Positions 46,395 through 54,661 of a stretch of DNA of 64,000 bases are shown here, piece after piece. Origin of the DNA: Rathayibacter rathayi (GTDB lineage Bacteria > Actinomycetota > Actinomycetes > Actinomycetales > Microbacteriaceae); contig NZ_CP028129.1 in the NCBI RefSeq assembly GCF_004011095.1, positions 2,914,001 through 2,978,000 of the forward strand, written 5' to 3'. The position numbers and the translations under genes were made by a program. The notes beneath the pieces are model-generated. The model did not search any database, was not told the origin of the DNA, and saw only the letters and a program-made list of their open reading frames with translations. Every line of letters begins with the position of its first letter. The first letter of the stretch is position 1.

Positions 46395-47237
46395 GTGCCC
46401 GACCAGTACACGTTCACGAACCCCGCCACCCAGTACCCGAACGTCACCCCGCCGATCCAGCAGCAGCCCGAGCCCGGTCAGCAGTCGCGGATGACGCCGG
46501 TGCCGGACCTCGGCGAGGAGAGCTACCGCGGCACCGGCGCCGCCGTGGCCATCGCCGTCGCGCGCGAGGGAGCCGACATCGCCCTCGCCTACCTCCCCAG
46601 CGAGGAGGAGGACGCGCAGTACGTGATCGAGCTGGTCCGCGCGGGGCGCACCGCCGTGCCTCTTCCGGGCGATCTCACCAGCGCCGAGTGCTGCGCGCGG
46701 CTCGTAGCGGAGGCGGTCGAGGGCCTCGGTGGGCTCGATGCGGTCGTCACTGTGGCGGGTAAGCAGGTCTGGAATGAGGACGTGCTCGCTATCACCGACG
46801 AGCAGTTCGGGGCGATCTTCGCGGTCACCGTGTTCGCCCCGTTTCGGATCATCCGGGCGGCACCGCCGCACCTACCCGCGGGCGCCACGATCATCACCAC
46901 GGCCTCGGCGGAGGCGCACACGCCGGCCCCGGACCGCCTCGACTACGCGATGACCACAGGTGCGATCAACAACCTCTCGGAGGGGCTCGCGCAGCAGCTC
47001 GCCGCGAAGGGCATCCGCGTGAACGTCGTGGCGCCCGGCCCGACCTGGACCGCCCTGCAGGTCAGCGGCGGCGTCGACCCCGAGAGCCTGCCCGACTTCG
47101 GCTCCAGCGAGGCGCCGATGGGACGTGCCGCGCAGCCTGCCGAGCAGGCCCCGGCTTACGTGTTCCTCGCTTCCGCCGAGTCGAGCTTCGTCGCCGGCGA
47201 GACCCTGAACGTGAACGGCGGCATGGTCTCGCCCTGA
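46395..47237 (+). pseudogene. SDR oxidoreductase with cofactor loop and catalytic lysine lost
   Basis: 280 codons from GTG 46395 with a good site (cggaggag). The N-terminal extension YTFTNPATQYPNVTPPIQQQ and most of the chain match general stress-type SDR dehydrogenases. However, the glycine-rich TGxxxGIG loop expected after SYRGTG is absent: the sequence jumps to AAVAIAVAREG, a gap of about 17 residues. The YxxxK motif reads LDYAMTTGA, with Thr in place of Lys, although the catalytic Ser (TTASAEAH) and Tyr remain. The frame is open, but the enzyme cannot bind NAD(P) normally and should be inactive. It looks like an early pseudogene. Confidence 0.75.
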
Positions 47238-47265
47238 CGCGCCGGCCGGTGCGTCGACCTTCCCT

Positions 47266-47300
47266 GCTCGAGACACCGGCCGCACCGCGGTGTCTCGAGC
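47266..47300. terminator. Perfect 13-bp hairpin after the SDR gene
   Basis: GCTCGAGACACCG and CGGTGTCTCGAGC are perfect complements around a 9-base loop, 29 bp after the SDR stop. There is no U tract. Confidence 0.6.
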
Positions 47301-47474
47301 GCAGGAGGGCGTGTCGTTGCGACGCGCAGGACGCGGCCAGCCCACGCGCCCGCCCTGTCGCTCCGCTGCCCAGGGCCTGCCCAGCTGCGCGAGCAGACTG
47401 CGGGAGCCGATGACGGCGACCGGACGAGGAGAGCAGTACCCGGAACGCGACAAGACCGACTCGACGGAGCTGTC

Positions 47475-47640
47475 ATGTCCTGGATCGTCCTCATCCTCTC
47501 CGGTGTCCTCGAGGCCGTATGGGCCACCGCCCTCGGCAAGCCGAGGGACTCACCCGGCTGGCCCGTCGATGGTCTTCGGAGTCGTCGCGAGCATGGCCGG
47601 CCTCGCCTCCGCGGTGTGCCCCCGTCCCCCGTCCCCCCGT
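47475..47640 (+). pseudogene. SMR (small multidrug resistance) gene remnant
   Basis: From ATG 47475 the first helix of an SMR pump reads MSWIVLILSGVLEAVWATAL. Two single-base losses then shift the frame. EGLTRLA is found in the second frame and SMVFGVVASMAGLASA, the second helix, in the third. After about 47,640 the gene stops abruptly at palindrome C copy 2. An intact SMR protein has four helices and about 105 residues; half is missing. Confidence 0.8.
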
Positions 47641-47648
47641 CCCTCCCT

Positions 47649-47711
47649 CCGCGAGATGCCACTTGTGAGGGCGACACGCCGTCCAAGGCGGACACAACTG
47701 GCATCTCGCCG
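47649..47711. repeat. Palindrome family C copy 2, at the end of the SMR remnant
   Basis: CCGCGAGATGCCACTTGTG pairs with CACAACTGGCATCTCGCCG at two mismatches. The loop contains the reverse complement of GGCGTGTCG. It sits at the point where the SMR remnant ends. Confidence 0.88.
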
Positions 47712-47772
47712 AAGGCCGGCAGCGGGCGGTTGCAGGGGTGGCGCGTTCCGCCTAGGCTCGGCCCACCAGGGG

Positions 47773-47786
47773 AGAACGATCGTTCT
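47773..47786. promoter_or_regulatory. GAAC-N4-GTTC palindrome upstream of osmC (SOS-box-like)
   Basis: AGAACGATCGTTCT is a perfect 14-bp palindrome, 31 bp before the osmC start. It matches the core GAAC-N4-GTTC of actinobacterial LexA boxes. It could equally be the operator of a redox regulator. Confidence 0.5.
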
Positions 47787-47816
47787 ACTGCTCTCCCCGC
47801 CCGCCAAGGAGGACTC

Positions 47817-48257
47817 ATGCCCACTCGTACCGCACGCACCGCCTGGAACGGCTCGCTCGAGACCGGCGAGGGCCAGGTCGAGCTCTCGAGCTCGAAGATC
47901 GGCACCTACGACGTCTCGTTCCCCAAGCGCGCCGCCGACGACGCCAACGGCTCGACCAGCCCCGAGGAGCTCCTCGCCGCCGCCCACTCCGCCTGCTACG
48001 CCATGCAGTTCTCGGCCGTCCTCGGCCAGGCCGGCGGCACCGTCGAGGCGCTCGACGTCCGCGCCGACGTCTCGCTCGGCCCGGACTCGGCCGGTGGATT
48101 CAAGCTCACCGGCATCACGCTCGTCGTCAGCGGCGAGGTCACCGGCATCGACGAGGCCGCCTTCCTCAAGGCCGCCGACGAGGCCAAGGAGACCTGCCCC
48201 GTCAGCAAGGCGCTCACCGGAGTCGACATCACGCTCGAGGCCACCTTCGAGGGCTGA
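47817..48257 (+). CDS. osmC: OsmC-family peroxiredoxin
   Basis: 146 residues from ATG 47817 with a textbook site (aaggagg, four bases before the start). The two redox cysteines are in AAAHSACYAMQFSAVL (about residue 61) and KETCPVSKALTGVD (about residue 126). The family reduces organic hydroperoxides in the cytoplasm using thiols such as lipoyl or mycothiol systems. A palindrome upstream suggests stress control. A hairpin with 12-bp arms follows the stop. Confidence 0.92.
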   Translation: MPTRTARTAWNGSLETGEGQVELSSSKIGTYDVSFPKRAADDANGSTSPEELLAAAHSACYAMQFSAVLGQAGGTVEALDVRADVSLGPDSAGGFKLTGITLVVSGEVTGIDEAAFLKAADEAKETCPVSKALTGVDITLEATFEG

Positions 48258-48264
48258 ACGTCGT

Positions 48265-48301
48265 AGAAGCACCCCGTCGCAGGCCGCGGCGGGGTGCTTC
48301 T
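48265..48301 (+). terminator. Hairpin terminator of osmC
   Basis: AGAAGCACCCCG (48265-48276) and CGGGGTGCTTCT (48290-48301) form perfect 12-bp arms, starting 7 bp after the osmC stop codon. The arm end is T-poor but position is right for a terminator. Confidence 0.75.
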
Positions 48302-48364
48302 GCGTTCCGGTTCGGGTGCGGGCGGTCGAGCGCCCTGTCTCCGTCGCCGGTCGGGTGCCGTGCC

Positions 48365-48451
48365 GTTCATAACTCAGGATGAATCTCCTGACGCACGTCC
48401 CGGACCCGCGGATCCACGGTGCGCGCCGACCATTCATCCTGAATGACGAAC
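48365..48451. repeat. Intergenic palindrome, family A copy 3
   Basis: GTTCATAACTCAGGATGAAT (48365-48384) pairs with ATTCATCCTGAATGACGAAC (48432-48451), 17 of 20 positions. It lies between the convergent osmC and monooxygenase genes. Confidence 0.9.
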
Positions 48452-48476
48452 AGGACAGCCTCCGAAGACGCCGGAA

Positions 48477-49859
48477 TCAGGCGTTCACTGTGCTCCGGTA
48501 GCGGAAGCCCGCGCCGAGGTGCTCCTGGGGCAGGCGATCGCCGCGGCCGTGCAGCTTGTGGCGGAGGCTCCCCTCGACGTACTCCTTCGGGTACGCACCG
48601 CGGCGGCGCAGCTCCGGCACGATGAACTCGACCACGTCCTCGAAGGTGCCCGGCGTGATCGCGTAGGCGAGGTTGAATCCGTCCACGTCGGTCTCCTCGA
48701 CCCACTCCTGCAGGTGATCGGCCACCTCCGGCGGCGAGCCGACGACGAACGGTCCGAGCCCGCCGATCACGCTGAGCTTGGCGATGTCGCGGACCTTCCA
48801 CTCGCTGCCGTCCGCGTTCGCCTCCTGGAAGTTGGCGACGGCCGACTGGATCGCGTTGCTCTTCACGTTGCCGATCGGCTCGTCGAGGTCGTACTGCGAG
48901 AGGTCGATGCCCATCCAGCCCGACATGAAGACCAGCGCCCCCTCCTCGCTGCCGTAGGAGAGGTAGTCGCGGTGCTTCGCGTGCGCCGCCTCGCTCGTCT
49001 CGGCGGTGATGATCGTCAGGAGCGTGTAGATCTTTGCGGAGTAGCGGTCGCGGCCCGCCGCCTCCAGTGCATCCCGGATCCGCGAGACGGTCGCCTTCAG
49101 GCCCGCCTTCGTCGAGGACGCGACGAAGATCGCCTCCGCGTTGCCCGCCGCGAAGCGGATGCCACGCGGCGACGCGCCCGCCTGGTAGATAACCGGCGTG
49201 CGCTGCACCGACGGCTCCGACAGGTGGATGCCGGGGACGGTGAAGTTCGTGCCGCGGTGCCCGATCTCGTGCACCTTCGCCGGGTCGGTGAAGACGCCGG
49301 ACTCGCGGTCGCGGATCACGGCGTCGTCCTCCCACGACCCCTCCCACAGCTTGTACAGCACCTCGAGGTACTCGTCGGCGACGTCGTAGCGGTCGTCGTG
49401 CTCGAGCTGGTCCTCGTGGCCCATGTTGCGGGCGGCGCTGGGGAGGTAGCCGGTGACGACGTTCCAGCCGACACGGCCCTTCGTCAGGTGGTCGAGCGTC
49501 GACATCCGCCGGGCGAACGGGTAGGGGTGCTCGTAGGCGGTGCCGGCCGTGATGCCGAAGCCGAGGTGCTCGGTCGCGGCGGCCATCGCCGAGACGAGGA
49601 GGATCGGATCGTTGACGGGGACCTGCGCGCCGTGTCGGATCGCGGCCTCGTTGGAGCCGCCATAGACGTCATAGGTGCCGAGCACGTCGGCGATGAAGAT
49701 GCCGTCGAACGTGCCGCGCTCCAGCAGCTTCGCCAGGTCGGTCCAGTACGAGAGGTCCTTGTAGCGCCAGGACTGGTCCTGCGGGTGGCGCCACATGCCG
49801 GAGGACTGGTGGGCGACGCAGTTCATGTCGAAGGCGTTGAAGCGGATCTGTCGGGTCAT
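48477..49859 (-). CDS. LLM-class flavin monooxygenase (NtaA/SnaA/DszA-like)
   Basis: 460 residues from ATG 49859. The start QIRFNAFDMNCVAHQSSGMW and the barrel segments GTFDGIFIADVLGTYDVYGG, GITAGTAYEHPYPFARRMST and KGRVGWNVVTGYLPSAARNM are typical of the NtaA/SnaA/DszA group. These enzymes use FMNH2 supplied by a partner reductase to oxidise sulfur compounds, chelators such as nitrilotriacetate, or other xenobiotics. The substrate is unknown and no reductase or transporter gene is adjacent. The length is usual for the group. Confidence 0.9.
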   Translation of the reverse strand: MTRQIRFNAFDMNCVAHQSSGMWRHPQDQSWRYKDLSYWTDLAKLLERGTFDGIFIADVLGTYDVYGGSNEAAIRHGAQVPVNDPILLVSAMAAATEHLGFGITAGTAYEHPYPFARRMSTLDHLTKGRVGWNVVTGYLPSAARNMGHEDQLEHDDRYDVADEYLEVLYKLWEGSWEDDAVIRDRESGVFTDPAKVHEIGHRGTNFTVPGIHLSEPSVQRTPVIYQAGASPRGIRFAAGNAEAIFVASSTKAGLKATVSRIRDALEAAGRDRYSAKIYTLLTIITAETSEAAHAKHRDYLSYGSEEGALVFMSGWMGIDLSQYDLDEPIGNVKSNAIQSAVANFQEANADGSEWKVRDIAKLSVIGGLGPFVVGSPPEVADHLQEWVEETDVDGFNLAYAITPGTFEDVVEFIVPELRRRGAYPKEYVEGSLRHKLHGRGDRLPQEHLGAGFRYRSTVNA

Positions 49860-49994
49860 GGTGTCGATAGTGCCGAGCCGACCCACCGACGGGTACCAGC
49901 GGCGACGCACGGCGTCACACAGTGACGCCCGTCGGGACGGCGCCGGAACCCGAATGAGCTGCGCCTCCTCGGGCGGAGCACCTGAACGGCAGCC

Positions 49995-50783
49995 ATGAGT
50001 ACCGTGCCAGAGAAATACGCACGGACGGTTGGCATGGAGACGGTTCGGTTCGACGACGAGACCGCTCGGCAGTTCGCGCAGAAGCTGGTGACGGTGGCGG
50101 ACGTACTGTGTGGGGCTGCCGCTGGTGCGCGGGGCTGCCGCGGAGCAGGCGATGCAGGATTTCGAGGGGCCCTCCGCGCAGGTGTCCTGGTTCGCCCACC
50201 TCACGCAGGAATCCAACCGATCGCGCCCGGACTCGGCGCTCTTCACGCTCTCGGAGATGGTGCTCGTGGCGATCGTCCAGGCCGACGCGGAGCGAGAGCG
50301 GTTGTCGACGCTGGCGGCATGGGAGGCTCGTCAGGCGTAGCGGGAGGAGCAGCGGCGTCTGGATCCCACGGGAGGCGCTGCTTCCCCTCTCGCCTCCTCG
50401 GCCTTTCCGCTGTTCGGGGGACTCGATCCCGAAACCCGGTATCGTCGGGCACTCCTCCGGAACGGCGGTCGTCGCCCTCGCCGCTTCCCGGTCCGAGGTC
50501 GAGCTGGGGACGTTCGTCTCTCTCGGGTCCGCCGGACAGCGTCGATGCGGCGAGTGATCTGCACGTCGAGGCGATAGACGCCGGGCAGGCGCGCAACAAG
50601 CTGCCGTTCGAGACGGAGAGCGGCGACGAGGCGGCGTGGGTTGGGCGCCAGTGCAGCCGTGACCACCAGGTGAACCCTGCCGATCCCGATTTCGGCGTGG
50701 AGGTGTTCGGCGGGGACAAGGGCCGGATCGTCACGAACGACGATGCGACGCCTGCGCCGACCGGGCCGGCGCCCGCGGAGTGA
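49995..50783 (+). pseudogene. Decayed WXG100/DUF1023-type alpha/beta-hydrolase gene
   Basis: Coding fragments in three frames line up in the right order. METVRFDDETARQFAQKLVT starts in frame 1. Frame 2 continues with GLPLVRGAAAEQAMQDFEG and SEMVLVAIVQADAERERLST, ended by an in-frame TAG at 50338, and runs on past it as REEQRRLDPTGG. IVGHSSGTAVVALAASRSEV, containing the nucleophile elbow GHSSG, lies in a further frame. DHQVNPADPDFGVEVFGGDK ends it. This resembles DUF1023 hydrolases with a WXG100-like helical leader. Frameshifts fall near 50,105, 50,435 and 50,525, and the core between the helical part and the hydrolase is shorter than expected. Confidence 0.65.
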
Positions 50784-50831
50784 TCCCTCTGCCTCGTCGA
50801 GTAGCCGCGCCCGCCGACCGGGCGGCTCCTC

Positions 50832-51815
50832 CTAGGCGAGCTCGCGTGCCAGGAAGCGCATGTGCTCGCCGATCTGGAACGCCTCGCCGCCCTCGTGCCC
50901 GTTGAAGGGGTAGACGCGGATCTCGCGCGGACCGGCGTAGCGGTTGTAGGAGGCGTAAACGGTGGACGGCGGGCAGATGTCGTCGCGCAGCGCCACCGAG
51001 AACATCGCCGGGGACAGTGCGTGCGGGGCGAAGGAGGTGCCGTCGAAGTACGAGAGGGTGTCGAAGACGCGAGCCTCGGCGCCGCGATGGGTGTGCAGGT
51101 ACTGCACGATCTCGCCGTACGGCATCGTATCGACCAGGCGCACGGCGTGCGGGATGTGGCTGAGGAAGGGCACGTCCACGATCGCGGCGCGCGCCGACTC
51201 CGACTCGCCGAGCAGGCCCAGAATCCCGGTGACGGCCAGCGCGATCCCGCCGCCCTGGCTGCCGCCGGAGACAGCCACACGGGAGGCGTCGACGGCGGGA
51301 TGCGCGCGCAGCACGTCGAGGGCGCGGACCGCGTCGGTGAACACGCGGCGGTAGAAGTGTTCGGAGGGCGACTCGATGCCCTGCGTCATGAAGCCGGAGG
51401 CGTGCGGGCCGCTGCCGACCGGGTCGGGTGTGGCTCCGGATCGGTGCCCTGAGCCCTGGCCGCGGGTGTCCATCACCAGGTGCGCGTAGCCGGCCGCCGA
51501 CATCGCGGTCCACTCCGCCAGCTGCCCACGGCCGCCTCCGTAGCCGATGAAGGTCACGAGCCCGGGGAAGGGCCCCTCGACGCCGCGGGGGAGGATCAGC
51601 CAGGCGCGGATCGGGTGGCCGCCGAAGCCGGAGTAGGTGACGTCGAACGTCTTGAGCAGCCCGAAGCCGGCGTCGACCGGATCGACGCGCGGCTCCGTCG
51701 CGGCGGCCCGCGCCTCGGCGATCGTGTCGCGCCAGAATTCGGCGAACCCGGCGGGCTCGGGGATCTCGGGGACGTACTGCTCGAGGAGGTCGAGCGGGAG
51801 GTCGAACTGCGGCAT
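50832..51815 (-). CDS. Acetyl xylan esterase / cephalosporin C deacetylase (CE7)
   Basis: 327 residues from ATG 51815, the usual length for carbohydrate esterase family 7. The RGQ signature is MDTRGQGSGHRSG, the Ser is in AVSGGSQGGGIALA (about residue 195), the Asp is in ALRDDICPPST and the His in PFNGHEGGEAFQ. It removes acetyl groups from short xylo-oligosaccharides or related acetylated sugars, normally in the cytoplasm; no signal peptide is seen. It fits the sugar-degrading genes elsewhere in the window. Confidence 0.92.
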   Translation of the reverse strand: MPQFDLPLDLLEQYVPEIPEPAGFAEFWRDTIAEARAAATEPRVDPVDAGFGLLKTFDVTYSGFGGHPIRAWLILPRGVEGPFPGLVTFIGYGGGRGQLAEWTAMSAAGYAHLVMDTRGQGSGHRSGATPDPVGSGPHASGFMTQGIESPSEHFYRRVFTDAVRALDVLRAHPAVDASRVAVSGGSQGGGIALAVTGILGLLGESESARAAIVDVPFLSHIPHAVRLVDTMPYGEIVQYLHTHRGAEARVFDTLSYFDGTSFAPHALSPAMFSVALRDDICPPSTVYASYNRYAGPREIRVYPFNGHEGGEAFQIGEHMRFLARELA

Positions 51816-51936
51816 CACGGACTCCTTCTCGGGCACCGATGCCCGAGAACCGAGGCTACTGGAGGGCCGACCTGGGTGCGGAGTGAGAGAACACCACGGG
51901 GCGGAATGCCTCGTCACCCGCGGCGTTCACCTCTGC

Positions 51937-52578
51937 ATGACGACGTACGGAATCATCGGAGCAGGCAACATCGGCAGCCAGGTCGCACGGGCGGTCATCG
52001 CCCTCGGGGACGAGGTGGTCATCGCGAACTCGCGAGGCCCCGAGACCCTCGCCGACCTCATCGCGGAACTCGGCCCGAAGGCCCACGCCGCGACGGCTCA
52101 GGAGGCGGCCGAGGCCGCGGAGGTCGCCGTGGTGACCGTGCCACTGAGGAACCTCGAGGAGGTGCCGGTCGCGCCCCTCGCGGGCAAGATCGTCCTCGAC
52201 ACCAACAACTACTACTTCGAGCGCGACGGCCGCATCGAGGCGCTCGACAAGGGCGAGACCACGACCAGCGAGATGCTCCAGCAGCACCTCCCGGAGTCGA
52301 AGGTCGTCAAGGCGTTCAACCACATCATGGCCGCCGACATCACCACGGACGGCACCCCGGCCGACACGCCCGACCGCCGCGCGCTCGCAACGTCCAGCGA
52401 TTACCCCGAAGCGATCCACTTCGTGACCGACCTCTACGACCGGATCGGCTTTGACACCGTCGCGATTACTCCGCTGAGTGAGTCGTGGCGCGTCGAGCGC
52501 GACCGCCCCGCCTACGTGGTACGCCAGAACCGCGACGAGCTTGAGGCGAACCTCGCGAAGGCCCCGCGTACGGTCTAA
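51937..52578 (+). CDS. NADPH-dependent F420 reductase-like oxidoreductase
   Basis: 213 residues from ATG 51937. The Rossmann loop GIIGAGNIGSQVARAVIALG is at the N-terminus, VVIANSRGPETLADL follows with the NADP-type Arg, and the middle has VPLRNLEEVPVAPLAGKIVL and VVKAFNHIMAADI. The family moves hydride between NADPH and F420 or acts on related substrates. Divergent from the CE7 esterase. A UUCG-loop terminator follows. Confidence 0.88.
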   Translation: MTTYGIIGAGNIGSQVARAVIALGDEVVIANSRGPETLADLIAELGPKAHAATAQEAAEAAEVAVVTVPLRNLEEVPVAPLAGKIVLDTNNYYFERDGRIEALDKGETTTSEMLQQHLPESKVVKAFNHIMAADITTDGTPADTPDRRALATSSDYPEAIHFVTDLYDRIGFDTVAITPLSESWRVERDRPAYVVRQNRDELEANLAKAPRTV

Positions 52579-52588
52579 ACCGCCTGTG

Positions 52589-52624
52589 AAGGGGAGCGGT
52601 GCTTCGGCACCGCTCCCCTTTCTT
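52589..52624 (+). terminator. Rho-independent terminator with UUCG loop
   Basis: AAGGGGAGCGGTGC (52589-52602), loop ttcg, GCACCGCTCCCCTT (52607-52620) then TCTT. The arms are perfect, 10 bp after the stop of the F420-type gene. Confidence 0.92.
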
Positions 52625-52654
52625 GCGTATGGCGGGGTGTGGCGGGGATGCCGG

Positions 52655-52728
52655 CGACACAACGTCAGCTGAGATGCCGTCTCATCCACGATGGTGGCTG
52701 AGAGGTGCTCTCAGCTGACGTTGTGTCG
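52655..52728. repeat. Palindrome D, 20-bp perfect arms
   Basis: CGACACAACGTCAGCTGAGA (52655-52674) and TCTCAGCTGACGTTGTGTCG (52709-52728) are perfect complements around a 34-base loop. Only one copy is seen in the window. It sits between the terminator and the lipoprotein gene. Confidence 0.9.
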
Positions 52729-52849
52729 GCCGGCTCAGCGGGGAGCGCGTCCCGACGGCGACCGCGGCGCTCGCGCGGGGGATGCCATAGTCACAGGACC
52801 AGCCACGCACCGGAGAGCCCCGACCGGGCCCCGAGAGGAGAGGTCCGCC

Positions 52850-54523
52850 ATGCCCTCGTCACCCCGTTCCCTCCCCTCCCGCTCTGGCCTCTCGCGCCGC
52901 AGCGTCGTGATCGGCGGACTCGCGGTGCTCCCGCTGCTCAGCGGCTGTACCCCGGACTCCTCCGGCCCGGACGCCGATGAGAAGGCGCCCCGCACCCGCA
53001 CGGCGGCTCCTTCGGCGCCGGTGGTGCTCGCCGCAGATGCGCTCGCCGCGAGCGCGGCCCTGTTCACGTCGGCCCCGCTGGTCGTCCTGGTCGAGGACGT
53101 CGCGGAGTCGCGGCTCCGCGCGGCCCAGGTGAGTATCGCGTGGGGTGTGCCGCTGCTGGTCGGCTCGCCCGGGGCCTCCGGAGCGACGGCCACGCCGACC
53201 GCGAGTGCGGCGGCGGATTCGACGGACTCCGCCAACGCGACCGGATCGGCGACCCCGACCGCCGACGCCCTCGCCGCCGAGTTCACACGCCTGGGCGTGA
53301 CCCGCGCGCTCGCGATCGGCGACGTCACCGCTCCCGAGGGAGTGGACGTCGTCGTCTCGGCCCCCGACGCCGCCTCCCTCAGCACCGCATCCGGCGTGAC
53401 CGTCGCCGACCTCGCGCTCGCCGACCTCGCCGCCGTCGCGCCGTCCACCGCCTCCGACGCTCCCTTCGGCACCGTGCCCGCCCGCGCCGACGCGCTCACC
53501 GGCGTGCACGGCCTGGCCCGGGCGCAGGACGCCGACGTCGCCGCGCTGGCGACCGCCCGGGCCGCAGGCGTGCCCGTGACGGTGGTCGACGGCGACGATC
53601 TACTCGCGTCGGGCGATGCGGTGAGCGCGATCGCTGACGCCGACGCGTCCTGCACCGTGCTGCTGGGCCCTGTGCTCGCCGCGCAGGCGGAGCCCGAGTG
53701 GGCCGTACGAGCGGCGGCGAGCGGCTGGCAGCTGCCGGGCGGCGGCCAGAGGTTGTTCGGTGGGCACCTCTTCGTCGCCATCTACGGCACGCCGGGTGCG
53801 CCCGTCCTCGGTGTGCTGGGGGAGCAGGGCCTTGAGCCGACGATATCGCGCGCGGAGGCGGTGGCCGAGCCCTACCGGGCGCTGACCGACAAGCAGGTCG
53901 TGCCGAGCCTAGAGATCATCACCACGGTCGCGGCGGGCGACCCCGGGAAGGACGGCGACTACTCCAACGAACTCGACGTCGCCGACATCCGCCCCTACAT
54001 CGACGCCGCGCAGGCGGCCGGGATGTACGTGGTGCTCGATCTGCAGTCCGGGCTCACCGACTTCCTCACGCAGGCGAAACGGTATGCGGACCTGGTGAAG
54101 CTGCCCAACGTCGGTCTGGCCCTCGACCCGGAGTGGCGGCTGCTGCCCGACCAGAAGCCGCTGCAGCAGATCGGCCGCGTCTCGGCCGCCGAGGTCGACA
54201 GCGTCTCGGAGTGGCTGGCCGACCTCGTGCAGAGCGAGGGCTTGCCGCCGAAGATGTTCGTGCTGCACCAGTTCCGGCTCTCGATGCTGCAGGACCGCGA
54301 GAGTATCCGTCGCGACCGCCCCGAGTTGGAGTTCCTGATCCATGTCGACGGCCAGGGCTCGCAGCCCGACAAGCAGGCGACCTGGGACGCGCTGCACGGG
54401 GGCGCCCCCAAGGACATCGCCTGGGGCTGGAAGAACTTCTACGACGAAGACAAGCCGATGCTGACCCCCGCCGAGACGATGGCCGAGGTCCGCCCCCTCC
54501 CCGACCTCGTCACGTACCAGTAG
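52850..54523 (+). CDS. Tat-type lipoprotein with unknown, barrel-like C-terminal domain
   Basis: 557 residues from ATG 52850 with a strong site (gagaggagagg). The signal has twin arginines and a lipobox (SRRSVVIGGLAVLPLLSGC), so the folded protein is exported and lipid-anchored. Residues 60-330 are an Ala/Asp-rich region with segments like VVLVEDVAESRLRAAQVSIA and GVPLLVGSPG, which recall cell-wall-binding repeat 2 style domains. Residues 350-557 (ISRAEAVAEPYRALTDKQVV, YIDAAQAAGMYVVLDLQSGL, KLPNVGLALDPEWRL, FLIHVDGQGSQPDK, DIAWGWKNFYDED) suggest a TIM-barrel glycosidase-like fold. I recognise no characterised family. Confidence 0.8.
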   Translation: MPSSPRSLPSRSGLSRRSVVIGGLAVLPLLSGCTPDSSGPDADEKAPRTRTAAPSAPVVLAADALAASAALFTSAPLVVLVEDVAESRLRAAQVSIAWGVPLLVGSPGASGATATPTASAAADSTDSANATGSATPTADALAAEFTRLGVTRALAIGDVTAPEGVDVVVSAPDAASLSTASGVTVADLALADLAAVAPSTASDAPFGTVPARADALTGVHGLARAQDADVAALATARAAGVPVTVVDGDDLLASGDAVSAIADADASCTVLLGPVLAAQAEPEWAVRAAASGWQLPGGGQRLFGGHLFVAIYGTPGAPVLGVLGEQGLEPTISRAEAVAEPYRALTDKQVVPSLEIITTVAAGDPGKDGDYSNELDVADIRPYIDAAQAAGMYVVLDLQSGLTDFLTQAKRYADLVKLPNVGLALDPEWRLLPDQKPLQQIGRVSAAEVDSVSEWLADLVQSEGLPPKMFVLHQFRLSMLQDRESIRRDRPELEFLIHVDGQGSQPDKQATWDALHGGAPKDIAWGWKNFYDEDKPMLTPAETMAEVRPLPDLVTYQ

Positions 54524-54546
54524 CCGCCCCGCCGCCCTCCTCCCTC

Positions 54547-54615
54547 CCTCCGCGAGATGCCACTTGTGCGCGTCCGCTTCGGCGTGTCGCGCGCATAAGT
54601 GGCATCTCGCGGAGG
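54547..54615. repeat. Palindrome family C copy 3
   Basis: CCTCCGCGAGATGCCACTT pairs with AAGTGGCATCTCGCGGAGG; an inner TGCGCG/CGCGCA continues the stem. The loop TCCGCTTCGGCGTGTCG is identical to that of the hairpin at 29,274. It lies between the convergent lipoprotein and sugar transporter genes. Confidence 0.92.
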
Positions 54616-54655
54616 GGAGGAGGGCGGGAGGGGGAGGGAGGGAGGGAGGGAGGAG
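54610..54655. repeat. GGGA-rich tract
   Basis: The plus strand carries about eight GGGA or GGAGG units in 45 bp just before the 3' end of the sugar transporter gene. It could form a quadruplex on the non-template side; no function is evident. Confidence 0.6.
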
Positions 54656-54661
54656 GGGCGC

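Noticed and set aside
54610..54655. GGGA tract as a replication origin element
   Set aside because: There are no DnaA-like boxes, replication genes or AT-rich region nearby.
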